DNA of 38,786 bases, from NCBI GenBank assembly GCA_028278955.1, contig JAPYOC010000078.1, forward strand, positions 1-38,786, given 5' to 3'. Within the stretch, counting starts at the first letter, position 1. Every line of letters starts with the position of its first letter. Below are positions 15,389-24,748 of this stretch, one piece after another. The notes beneath the pieces are model-generated. The model was not told the DNA's origin, made no database searches, and saw only the letters and a program-made list of their open reading frames with translations. The translations under genes and the position numbers were made by a program. The DNA comes from Candidatus Poriferisocius aerobius (GTDB lineage: Bacteria; Actinomycetota; Acidimicrobiia; Acidimicrobiales; Bin134).

Positions 15389-18300
15389 TCAGCCTGAATT
15401 GGCCGCTGCCTCGCCCAGATAGGCGGCGTCGAGCTGGTCGTGGTCCACCTCGGAGCGGGGTCCTTGCCAGGTGATGTGCCCCAGGCTGATGAAGGCCACC
15501 GAGTCGGCGATTTCCAGCACGTCGCGGGCCTTCTCCTCCACCAAGAGCAGGGCCACGCCCCGCTCCTTGAACTCGACGAACAGCTCCAAAATCTGATCCA
15601 CGATGAGCGGCGCCAGCCCCAGAGACGGCTCATCGGCGATCAGCACCTCGGGGGGGTGGGCCAAAAGCGGCGCCAGGGTGAGTATCTGCTGCTCGCCCCC
15701 GGAGAGGTTTCCGGCCAGCTGGTTCTGGCGCTCTCCCAGGATGGGGAACCGATCACAGCACCGGTCGCGGTCCTCGGGTTGGGGCAGCCAAAGCTGCATA
15801 TTCTCCCGAACGGTCAGCCCGCTGAAAACGCCTCGGGCTTCGGGGGCCAGCACCACGCCTCGTCGTGATCGGTGGTGGCTGCGCAGCGCCGTGATGTCCT
15901 CCCCGTCGAGCCGGACACGACCACAGGTGGCGGGCAGGAGGCCCGATGCCGCTGCGCAGGTGGTGGACTTGCCGGCGCCGTTGGGCCCTAGCAGCGCGGT
16001 GATCTCGCCCCGGGGCACCGACAGGTCGATTCCGTGAAGGGCTTCCACCAATCCGTAGCCGGCCCGCACCCCTGCAAGCTCGAGGGCCGGCGGGTGATCG
16101 CCGACGTACTGGTCGCCCCGCTCCCCGGCGACAGCAGGCGCGGCCGGAGCGGCCGGAGGGGCCGCAGCCGGGGCTGGTTCGGCCGTCGGACTCGAACCGG
16201 CAGCCCCGGCCTCTCCCCGCCACGCGGCCAGCCGCCGGCGCCAGGCATCGCGGCGAGCCCGGTTCTGAGCGGCGGTGAGCGCCAGGATTCCGTCGGGCTC
16301 GCGCGCCAGCTGCATGGCACCGAGGCCGAACATGAAGGCGGTGATGTTGCGGGCCTCGTCGTATTGGTCGAACCCGTCCCAGTCGATGGGGTACCAGGAG
16401 TACACCCGGGCCAGGCAGACGAAGGCCAAAGCGGCCAGCACGCCGAGTATGGGCAACGAGAACGGCAGCCCCGCCCGGCGATCACGGATGGCGGTGGCCA
16501 GCGCCGCCGCCCCGAGCACCGAGGCCACGAGCACCACATGCCACGACTCCATCCAATCCCAGTGCCAGCCGGTTCCGAACGTGTGGCCGCTGGCCGCCAC
16601 CATGACGCCGGCCAGCACGGCGGCGCCAGGCCGGCGGATGCCGACCAAGACAACCACCGCCAGCCAGAACAGCCCGGCTTGGGTGGTGGCGGTGAACGGG
16701 GTCACGTTGCCGATGAAGACGGCGAAAAACACCCCGCCGAACCCGGCCAGCAGCGCGGAGAGGGCGAACACGGCCAGCTTGGCGCGCACGATCGAATGGC
16801 CGGAGGTGGCCGCAGCGGGCTCGGAGTTGCGCACTGCGATGATGATCCGACCGGTGGCCGAGCGCTGGAGGTTGCGAACCAGCCAGGCCGCGGCCAACAC
16901 CAGAATCACCAGCAGCGCCGCAAGGGACTTCTCGTCATCGAAGTCGAATGGCCCCAGCCGGGGGCGGGGTATGTCCCATCCCCTGGCGCCCTGGCCGTTC
17001 TTGAACCAGCTCCACTCGAACAGCACCCGCTCGCTCATGAAGGCCAGCGCCAGCGTGGCCAGCGCCAGCGGCAAACCGCCCAGCCGGAGAGCGGGCAGGG
17101 CCACGACCGCGCCGAGTGCTCCGGCGACGACCACGCCCACGATCAGGGCGGGAACGAACGGCAGCCCGGTTTTGTCCAGGACCAGGCCGGCGGTCATAGC
17201 GGCCATGGTCACGAAGGCGGCTTGGGCCAGGCTGACCATGCCGCCGAGGCCGGTGAGCAGCACCCACGACATGAACACCAGGCCGAAGGCCAAGCCGGTG
17301 ACCCAGAGCCCCAGCCAGAACTGATCGGCGAAGACGAACACCTGCAGCACGATGAACACGGCCCCGAGCGCCCAGGGCAGGCGCACCCGCCACGGGGGGA
17401 GATCGCTGGTGTAGTCGGCGGCCGGGGGGGCGTCGGCCACCACACCGCTGCGGCGGGTGCGCGGCCGGGCCATGAACAGCAGCCCCACCAGCAGCACCAC
17501 GAACGGCACCGAGTTCTCAAAGCCCCGGATGTCCTGGGCGAAGGTGGCGTACTCGCCCACCCACTCCCTCACCACGCCCAAGGCCACGCCGCCGGCGAAC
17601 GCCAGCGGTATGGAGCGGAGTCCGCCCGCCACCGCGGCGGCGGTGGCGATGAACATGAACACGTTGTACTGGCCGGGGTCGAGCGAGTTGAACACCGGGG
17701 CGCCGATCACTCCGGCCAGCCCGGCCAGCATGGTGCCGATCATCCACGCCGCCGACGAGGTGAACGACTCGCTGACCCCCCGCAGTCCGGCCAGATCGGG
17801 GCGGTCCACTGCGGCCCTCATCTGAAGGCCGAGGCGGGTGTGGCGCATCATCGCCCACAGCGCCACCGCGACAACCGCGGCCACCGCCAGCACCGCCCAC
17901 TGGTTGCTGCTGATGCGCAGATCGAAGCTGCCGAGGTCGTAGGTCCAGGTCTCGCTGGGCACCTTCCAGACCCCGGGGGTGAGGAACACGTAATCGCTGG
18001 ACGTGAGGCCCCAGTCCCACGTCTCAGTGCCCAAATCGACGATGAAGTCGGTGAGCGCGGGCAGCGCCACCAGGATCCCGATGGTGGCCATGACTTTGGC
18101 CGCGTCGTTGGCCCGGGCCAGGGGCCGGAAGACGGCCACGTTCAAGAGCTGGCCCAGCAGCGGGCAGAACACCAGCACCACGAGGAAGAACGACAGCAGC
18201 CGCATACCTAGGCTCCCGACGCCCAGGGCGTTGATGAGCTGGAAGTAGAGCATGGCCGAGGTGTAGGCGATGCCCCCGTAGGCGAGGTTGAAGATGCCGG

Positions 18301-18394
18301 TGGAGGTGTAGCTCAGCGTGAGCCCCGCGGCGATCAGCGAGTAGATGGCGCCGGCGATGGCCCCGCTTACCAGCAGCTGGACGAACTCACCCAC
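15389..18394 (-). CDS. LivH-LivM-LivF triple-fusion ABC transporter protein
   Basis: One 1001-residue polypeptide (GTG start 18394) with three Liv modules. Residues 1-310 are a LivH permease (GAIYSLIAAGLTLSYTSTGIFNLAYG). Residues about 330-690 are a LivM permease (LLTGLGGMVSLAQAAFVTMAA). A Pro/Ala-rich linker (about 725-760) leads to a LivF-type ATPase with Walker A LLGPNGAGKSTT, signature LSGGEQQILTLAPLL and Walker B VLIADEPSLGLAPLIV. Usual systems use separate genes and two different ATPases (LivG, LivF); no LivG is encoded here. Its binding protein follows 66 bp downstream. The single ATPase type might homodimerise, or the LivG at 21762 may serve both; both are inferences. Confidence 0.87.
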   Translation of the reverse strand: MGEFVQLLVSGAIAGAIYSLIAAGLTLSYTSTGIFNLAYGGIAYTSAMLYFQLINALGVGSLGMRLLSFFLVVLVFCPLLGQLLNVAVFRPLARANDAAKVMATIGILVALPALTDFIVDLGTETWDWGLTSSDYVFLTPGVWKVPSETWTYDLGSFDLRISSNQWAVLAVAAVVAVALWAMMRHTRLGLQMRAAVDRPDLAGLRGVSESFTSSAAWMIGTMLAGLAGVIGAPVFNSLDPGQYNVFMFIATAAAVAGGLRSIPLAFAGGVALGVVREWVGEYATFAQDIRGFENSVPFVVLLVGLLFMARPRTRRSGVVADAPPAADYTSDLPPWRVRLPWALGAVFIVLQVFVFADQFWLGLWVTGLAFGLVFMSWVLLTGLGGMVSLAQAAFVTMAAMTAGLVLDKTGLPFVPALIVGVVVAGALGAVVALPALRLGGLPLALATLALAFMSERVLFEWSWFKNGQGARGWDIPRPRLGPFDFDDEKSLAALLVILVLAAAWLVRNLQRSATGRIIIAVRNSEPAAATSGHSIVRAKLAVFALSALLAGFGGVFFAVFIGNVTPFTATTQAGLFWLAVVVLVGIRRPGAAVLAGVMVAASGHTFGTGWHWDWMESWHVVLVASVLGAAALATAIRDRRAGLPFSLPILGVLAALAFVCLARVYSWYPIDWDGFDQYDEARNITAFMFGLGAMQLAREPDGILALTAAQNRARRDAWRRRLAAWRGEAGAAGSSPTAEPAPAAAPPAAPAAPAVAGERGDQYVGDHPPALELAGVRAGYGLVEALHGIDLSVPRGEITALLGPNGAGKSTTCAAASGLLPATCGRVRLDGEDITALRSHHRSRRGVVLAPEARGVFSGLTVRENMQLWLPQPEDRDRCCDRFPILGERQNQLAGNLSGGEQQILTLAPLLAHPPEVLIADEPSLGLAPLIVDQILELFVEFKERGVALLLVEEKARDVLEIADSVAFISLGHITWQGPRSEVDHDQLDAAYLGEAAANSG

Positions 18395-18523
18395 CCGATT
18401 GTCTCCCCTTCGGCCATTCGACCTGCGTCACTCTAGTGGCTGCCCAGAGTGGCCGACGCGGAGGTCGCAAACCAGAGGAGCTTTCCGCGGACCCCGGCAA
18501 CCCCAACCCGTGAACAATCAGGG

Positions 18524-19264
18524 CTAGAGGTCCTGGTAGTCGATGCGGTCGCGGCGGGCCGGTTGGCGGCCGGTGCGGAAGGGGCACAGGAGGGCGTCTA
18601 CCAGCAAGAGGCGGTGCCAGCCCTTCACCTGGTCGTCCACTGCGGCCCGCCAGCGGGCCAGGCCCCGATCGGCTCGCCGGGCTTTCTCGAAGTCGGCCCA
18701 CGCCTCCCAGGTGGGAACGGCCCAGAGCAGGAAGGCCTCGTCGTCGGCCGCCATGGCCGTCTCCCAGGCGCCGGCCAGCTCCCAGCCGAAGGGCTCGTAG
18801 GCGGCGACGGCCCGGGTGCGCACCCGCTCCAGGAAATCGGCTGACGCCCCCCGCTTGAGGCTCACCTGCTCGTGGGCATAGCACTCGCCGCTCACCCCGT
18901 CGGCGCACAGCTCCTCGATGGTCCTGGTCCACGGTGCGGGCACCAGCAGCCGGTCGGCGCCCCCGCGGCGGTAGCCGGCCGCCTGAGCCCACCATTTGGC
19001 CAGCTTGGGGTCTTGGGCGCCGGCGCCTTGGCACTCGAGGCGGAACGAGGCGGCCATCCCGTCCCAGCCGTCCTCCTCCCACAGGTTCAGCACCTGGGGC
19101 CAGCTCCCGGTGCTGCCGACAACAGCCCACACCCCGTAGCAGAGCTGGTGGCGCTCGTCTTGGGCGATGGGCGACCAATTGGCCGTCATATGGTGCATGT
19201 AGTCGGCCCGATTGTGGCCGATGATGTCGACGAACTCGTGGATGTAGAGCTTGTGGTTGGCCAT
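18524..19264 (-). CDS. Conserved hypothetical protein (possible NIPSNAP-like)
   Basis: A 246-residue soluble protein; the ATG at 19264 (MANHKLYIHEFVD) is chosen because the residues upstream are not family-like. Striking blocks are IGHNRADYMHHMTANWSP, LCYGVWAVVGSTGSWPQVLNLWEEDGWDG and FLLWAVPTWEAWADFE. The repeated Trp-containing strand-helix pattern suggests a tandem dimeric alpha/beta-barrel fold, as in NIPSNAP or ABM proteins, but I cannot assign it firmly. It is divergent from the flavin monooxygenase at 19393 with 128 bp between them, and related proteins tend to sit near catabolic genes. No catalytic residue is evident. Confidence 0.6.
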   Translation of the reverse strand: MANHKLYIHEFVDIIGHNRADYMHHMTANWSPIAQDERHQLCYGVWAVVGSTGSWPQVLNLWEEDGWDGMAASFRLECQGAGAQDPKLAKWWAQAAGYRRGGADRLLVPAPWTRTIEELCADGVSGECYAHEQVSLKRGASADFLERVRTRAVAAYEPFGWELAGAWETAMAADDEAFLLWAVPTWEAWADFEKARRADRGLARWRAAVDDQVKGWHRLLLVDALLCPFRTGRQPARRDRIDYQDL

Positions 19265-19392
19265 GGGGGTAGCTTGGCATCTGACGGGCCGGGTGGTGCC
19301 GGACTTGGGCATGCGGCCTCAGGCTGAGCCTATCCGACCTCGGGCGAGTAGCCTGCCGTGTGCAGCCGCCCAGGAAACCGAGGGAGCAGACA

Positions 19393-20586
19393 GTGGAGTT
19401 CGCCATCTTCTTGCAGGGATCGCCTCGCCGGGGAGGGGCCCGCAGCCCCTACTGGGAGCATCAGGCCTTTGAGAACGAGCTGGAGATGGTGCGGCTCGCC
19501 GACCAGCACAACTGGAAGTACGTCTGGGTGAGCGAGCACCACTTCTTGGAGGACTACTCCCACACCTCGGCCAGCGAGGTGTTCATGGCCTACTCCTTCG
19601 CCCAGACCTCCCAGATCCACATGGGATCGGGCATCTTCAACCTGAACCCCATCGTGAACCACCCCATCAAGCTGGCCGAGCGGGTGGCCATGCTCGACCA
19701 CATGAGCAAGGGCCGGTTCGAGTTCGGCACCGGCCGGGGCGCAGGCAGCCACGAGATCGGCGGCTTCGGCATCGACCCGTCGCAGACCAAGGCCAACTGG
19801 GACGAGGTGATCTGGGAGTTCAAGAATATCTGGGGCAGTACCGCCTACTCCCACCCCGACGGCACCGCCTTTCAGACCCCCGAGACCGGCACCTGGGGCG
19901 CGTTCAACGTGCTGCCCAAGCCCTACTGCCACTCACATCCGCCCATGTGGGTGGCGGCGGGCAACACCCCCACCTACGAGAAGGCCGCCCGCCACGGGCT
20001 CGGCGTGCTGGGGTTCAACGTGGCCACCATCTACGAGATGGCCCCCCATGTGGAGGCCTACAAGAACGCGATCAAACACGCCGAGCCCGCCGGGGAGTAT
20101 GTGAACGACAACGTGATGATCGCCAACGGCCTGGTGTGCTTGGAAGACGGCCAGGAAGCCCGCCGGGTTGTGGTGGAGCAGATGCAGCTCAGCTACCTCC
20201 AGTCGCTGGTGTTCAAATACCACGACACCTTCCCCAAGCCCGAGGGGCTGCCGTCGTATCCCACGATGATCCCCGAGCCCACCATCGAAGACGTGGAAGA
20301 GCGCATCGCGGCAGGCTTCCTGCTGTGCGGCGACCCCGACGAGGTGCTGCAGCAGGTGAGAAGGTATGAGGAGATCGGCTGCGACCAGGTGTCTTTCGGC
20401 CTGCCCATCCAGCTCAGCCACGAGCACGCGCTGGAGACCATCCGGCTGTTCGGCGCCCATGTGATCCCCAAGCTGGACAAAGACCCGCTGCACCGCAGCA
20501 CCCGCCAGCGGATCGAGTACGGCGGCCCGCTGGAGATGACCCCCGACCCGCTCTACGAGGTTCCCCGAATCGAGGAGCGCCGGTAG
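19393..20586 (+). CDS. LLM class flavin-dependent oxidoreductase (luciferase-like)
   Basis: A 397-residue FMN- or F420-dependent monooxygenase of the luciferase-like family. I take GTG 19393 as start; a GGGAG ribosome site lies about 8 bases upstream and the mature-like N-terminus EFAIFLQGS follows. Family blocks are WVSEHHFLEDYSHTSAS (about 47-63), IKLAERVAMLDHMSKGRFEFGTGRG, PPMWVAAGNTPTYEKAARHG and GFLLCGDPDEVLQQV. Enzymes of this type oxidise alkanes, nitrilotriacetate, sulfonates or terpenoids. With the nearby transporters and CoA ligase this fits a catabolic region. The substrate is not predictable. Confidence 0.9.
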   Translation: MEFAIFLQGSPRRGGARSPYWEHQAFENELEMVRLADQHNWKYVWVSEHHFLEDYSHTSASEVFMAYSFAQTSQIHMGSGIFNLNPIVNHPIKLAERVAMLDHMSKGRFEFGTGRGAGSHEIGGFGIDPSQTKANWDEVIWEFKNIWGSTAYSHPDGTAFQTPETGTWGAFNVLPKPYCHSHPPMWVAAGNTPTYEKAARHGLGVLGFNVATIYEMAPHVEAYKNAIKHAEPAGEYVNDNVMIANGLVCLEDGQEARRVVVEQMQLSYLQSLVFKYHDTFPKPEGLPSYPTMIPEPTIEDVEERIAAGFLLCGDPDEVLQQVRRYEEIGCDQVSFGLPIQLSHEHALETIRLFGAHVIPKLDKDPLHRSTRQRIEYGGPLEMTPDPLYEVPRIEERR

Positions 20587-20658
20587 GCACCCCACCAGCA
20601 GCCGGGCCGGCGACCCACCGGGGCCGTCGTTGAAGCCCGGGCCCGCCGGGCCCCGCGG

Positions 20659-21039
20659 CTAGCTCTCGACCACCCGGTCGGTCTGCTCTCGGTATTCGTA
20701 GACCAGGCGGACCAGCCAGTAGCGCATGAAGCGCCTGAAAGAGCTGATGGTGATCATCACCAGACCGATGAGCGTGAGGCTGAGTCCGAAGACGGCCGAC
20801 ACGATCAGATCGAGGTGGTTGGACTGATGGAGGTTTCCGCCCTCCGTGTCGTAGGGCTGGCCGGTGAGGATGTAGGAGGCCACGGTGAAGGCCAGCCCGG
20901 CAATGGTGAGCACCAGCCCGATGCGGAGCACCCAGCGATCCGGATTGGCCCGGCCACCCGAAGCCCGGAGCTTGGCCACCTCTTGGTGGAACTCCTCTAG
21001 GCGGCTGCTGTCGCCGGCGGTGCCGGTTGTGTCACTCAT
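20659..21039 (-). CDS. Small two-helix membrane protein in liv operon
   Basis: A 126-residue protein with ATG at 21039 and a clear AGGAG ribosome site 6 bases upstream. An acidic and basic cytosolic head (EEFHQEVAKLRASGGRANPDRW) precedes two membrane segments: VLRIGLVLTIAGLAFTVASYIL and IVSAVFGLSLTLIGLVMITIS. A basic and aromatic tail follows (FRRFMRYWLVRLVYEYREQ). It starts 9 bp after the LivF stop on the same strand, so it is the last gene of the second transporter operon. No known family is recognised; a transporter-associated accessory subunit is plausible but unproven. Confidence 0.75.
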   Translation of the reverse strand: MSDTTGTAGDSSRLEEFHQEVAKLRASGGRANPDRWVLRIGLVLTIAGLAFTVASYILTGQPYDTEGGNLHQSNHLDLIVSAVFGLSLTLIGLVMITISSFRRFMRYWLVRLVYEYREQTDRVVES

Positions 21040-21048
21040 GGTGTCTCC

Positions 21049-21761
<713 letters not shown>

Positions 21762-21765
<4 letters not shown>

Positions 21766-22526
21766 TGGCCCACTCCCGCATAGGCACCCCGGAATTCGTC
21801 GCCCCCCAGGTAGGCGGCCCGAACCGCGGCGTCGGCCTGCACCTCAAGGGCGGTACCCGACGCGATGACCTGGCCGAAATCCAGCACGTGGATGCGGGCG
21901 CACACCCCCATCACAAAGCTCATGTCGTGCTCCACCAGCAACACGGCGAGATCGTTGCCCTTGTCGTCCACGAGCTCCAGCAGCATCCGGCCAATGGACG
22001 AGGTCTCCTCTTCGTTGAGACCAGACGACGGCTCGTCCAAGAGCAGCACCCGAGGCCGACAGGCCAAGGCCCGGGCCAGCTCCACTAGGCGTGCGCTCCC
22101 GGTGGGAAGGGTGCCCACGGTCACATCGGCCACATCGCCGAGGCCTACCTTGTCGAGCATCTCGTGGGCCACGTCGTTGACCCGCCGGTGCTTCCACTTG
22201 GCCCGCCGGTTCTTCTCCACCGCCACCCGCACGTTGTCGAACGCGCTCAGGGTGTTGAACGCCTCCAGTTTCTGGAAGGTGCGGGCGATGCCCATCTGCG
22301 ACCGTTTGGCCATGGCGGCCCGGGTGATGTCGGCCCCGTCGAAGCGCACCGTGCCGCTGGTGGGCGCCAGCAAGCCGGTCACCACGTTGAACAAGGTGGT
22401 CTTGCCCGCGCCGTTGGGCCCGATGAGACCGGTCACCTCACCGGGAGCGATGTCTACCGAGGCGCCGTCGAGCGCCACCACACCGCCGAAGCGCATGACC
22501 ACGTGCTCAGCTTCGAGCAGAGCCAT
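21762..22526 (-). CDS. livG: Branched-chain amino-acid-type ABC ATPase LivG
   Basis: A 254-residue nucleotide-binding subunit with Walker A GLIGPNGAGKTTLFNVVTG and Walker B RVLLLDEPSSGLNEEET. LivG-type features include the FQKLEAFNTLSAFDNVRVAV helix after the Q-loop and the switch HDMSFVMGVCARIHVLDFG. The signature motif is LPTGSARLVELARAL rather than the canonical LSGGQ-like form, which is common for LivG proteins. The start overlaps the end of the fused permease by 20 bases, so translation is likely coupled. Confidence 0.9.
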
Positions 22527-24705
22527 AACCCTCCTTCGGCACGACGTCGTCCAATATCCCCAGCCGGCGGTCGATGGCGATCACCTCTTCGGGAGTGAAC
22601 GGCCGCTCGATGCCCAACTCGCCGATCTCCGGCTCTCGCTTCTGGGCATTCTCGGCCGCGATCTCGGCCCGGGCGTCGCTGCGCCACGGCAGAAGGGGCG
22701 AGAAGCCCCGACCCATCTCGAAGATGGCCCCCCGAGGGTTGAACACCATGCCCAACACCATCAGCCCCGGCCCGTAGGTGGTCATGATCTCGAGCAGCGT
22801 AACCAGGAAATCCACGTTTCCGGTGTCTTCCAGGCGGTGGCCCAAGCCGGTGAACAGCGGGATGAAGATCAAAAAGATTCCCGCCACCGGGATCGAGACC
22901 CCCGCGGCTGCCACCAGCAGGACGATGTTGAAGCCGATGAGCAGGTCGAACCCCTGCACGCTGTCCACGTTGCCCGACACCGTGGCCCAGAACACTCCGG
23001 CGATTCCGGCCATTGCGGCCGACAGGGCATACACCACCACCTTGGTCCACACCACCGGGATGCCCAGAGTGGCCGAAGCGGCCTGCGAGTCGTTGACGGC
23101 CATCCATCGCCGCCCGTACCGGGATCTTCGCAACAGCACCAGCGCGTACACGAAGACGGCGAAAACACTCACGATCAGAAGGAAGAACCCTCGCCGGTCG
23201 TCGAAGGTCACGCCGAACAGCTCTATGTGCGGGAACTGGCGACCGACCCCGATGGTGGGCAATATCCACGAGTGGGGGAAGAAGATCAGCGACATCGCCT
23301 GGGCGAAAGCCATGGTCATGAGGGCCAGATACAACCCCCGCAGCCGGGCGGCCGGCAGGGCCACGAGGGCGCCGAGCGGCGCGCACAGCAGGCCGACAAG
23401 CAGTATCCAATAGCCGTCGCCGGTATCGCCGGCCAGCTTGAGGTACACGAACGCCCCAAATCCGGCAAACGCCAAGGGAGCGAAGTTGATCTGCCCCGCC
23501 CAGCCGATCAGCGGCACCAAGGACAAGCCGATCAGGGCGAAGGCCATAGCCTCGTTGGCGGAGTTCAGCTCTCGGCTGCCCCACGCTCCCGGATCCCAGA
23601 TGCCGAAGTCCAGCCAACCGCCGGAGAGCGCCACCGCCGCCAAGATGATGACTCCGCAGCCGATGAGCCCCTCCCACCATTTGGTGAAGCGCTCGTGGCG
23701 GCGGAGGTTGTGGGCCAGGCGCCCCACTTCCAGGCGGGCCTGAGGCAGAGCGATCACCACGAACAGCAAGATGAGCGGAGCGATCGACAAGTGGGCGAAG
23801 CGGTAGTCGGGCCCGAAGTCCAGCCACGCCCCGGTGTGGGCCCGCAAGAGCCCGATCAGCATGGCCCCCACCACGGCCATGGGCAGGTTCCGCAAGGCGC
23901 CAAACGCAGCGGCGGCGAACGCGATGATCACCACGTTGTTGAGGGTGGCGGGGTCGAGGCCGAGCTCAGGGGCGATGAGAATGCCGCCTAGCGCCCCCAG
24001 CATGGAGCCCAGCGCCCAGGAGGTGGACGACACTGCGTTCGGTCGGGCCCCGTTCAGCGCGGCCAGCTCCCGGTTGTCCACCACCGCCCGCATGGCCGTG
24101 CCGATCCGGGTGCGGCGCAGCAGGTAGCGCATGGCCACGGCAATGGCGACGGCCACCAGGAACACGATGAGCCGGTGCCAAGGAAGCTGCGATGGGCCGA
24201 GGTCGATGCCGTTCTCGATGCCGAACAGGTACGGCACCCGGCGCGGAGTGTCGGCTTCCCAGATGTCGCCCACCACCGACAGCAACAGCACCATGATGGC
24301 GACGGTGACCATGAGCTGCACCACCAGAGACGCGGTGCGCAGCCGCCTCATGATCACGACGTCGAGGAGCACGCCGAGCGCAGGGGCGAACAGGCCCACC
24401 ACCACGAACAGGGCCAGGATGGAATGCCATCCCCGGTTCACATGGAGTTCCCAGTAGAGGAAGGCGGCGAACACCCCGATGGCGCCCTGAGCGAAGTTGA
24501 ACACCCCGGTGGTGGTGTACACCACCACCAGCCCGGTGGCATACATCGCCCACAGAGCCCCCAGGAAAAGCCCGATGTAGGTAGTGACCAAGAAGGTCTG
24601 GCCGGTAACCGGGGCGCCCTTCCAGTTGAAAACGGCGATGACCACCGCGGCCATTGCCGCCAGCAATGCCGCAAGGGCAACCGGCGGCCTCAGCCCCAAG
24701 ATCAC
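22507..24705 (-). CDS. Fused LivH-LivM branched-chain amino-acid-type permease
   Basis: A 732-residue membrane protein in which the two HAAT permeases are joined. The first half (about 1-310) has LWAMYATGLVVVYTTTGVFNFAQGA of LivH; the second (about 340-690) has LIGWAGQINFAPLAFAGFGAF of LivM. A cytosolic tail (about 690-732) with EKREPEIGELGIERPFTPEEV-like charge precedes the LivG gene. Separate LivH and LivM proteins form a heterodimeric channel; fusion fixes their 1:1 ratio. Unlike the first transporter, the ATPases are separate genes here. Confidence 0.9.
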   Translation of the reverse strand: MILGLRPPVALAALLAAMAAVVIAVFNWKGAPVTGQTFLVTTYIGLFLGALWAMYATGLVVVYTTTGVFNFAQGAIGVFAAFLYWELHVNRGWHSILALFVVVGLFAPALGVLLDVVIMRRLRTASLVVQLMVTVAIMVLLLSVVGDIWEADTPRRVPYLFGIENGIDLGPSQLPWHRLIVFLVAVAIAVAMRYLLRRTRIGTAMRAVVDNRELAALNGARPNAVSSTSWALGSMLGALGGILIAPELGLDPATLNNVVIIAFAAAAFGALRNLPMAVVGAMLIGLLRAHTGAWLDFGPDYRFAHLSIAPLILLFVVIALPQARLEVGRLAHNLRRHERFTKWWEGLIGCGVIILAAVALSGGWLDFGIWDPGAWGSRELNSANEAMAFALIGLSLVPLIGWAGQINFAPLAFAGFGAFVYLKLAGDTGDGYWILLVGLLCAPLGALVALPAARLRGLYLALMTMAFAQAMSLIFFPHSWILPTIGVGRQFPHIELFGVTFDDRRGFFLLIVSVFAVFVYALVLLRRSRYGRRWMAVNDSQAASATLGIPVVWTKVVVYALSAAMAGIAGVFWATVSGNVDSVQGFDLLIGFNIVLLVAAAGVSIPVAGIFLIFIPLFTGLGHRLEDTGNVDFLVTLLEIMTTYGPGLMVLGMVFNPRGAIFEMGRGFSPLLPWRSDARAEIAAENAQKREPEIGELGIERPFTPEEVIAIDRRLGILDDVVPKEGYGSARS

Positions 24706-24748
24706 GAGACCTCAGCCTCTCTGCAGTCGATCCGGCCCGGGCTATCGG

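Noticed and set aside
16034-18211. Long plus-strand open frame (725 residues) antisense to the Liv fusion
   Set aside because: Its product is a Gly/His/Gln/Arg-rich string typical of antisense high-GC frames; the minus strand encodes clear Liv domains.
21865-23991. Long plus-strand open frame antisense to livG and the fused permease
   Set aside because: Antisense shadow; low-complexity product, no family resemblance.
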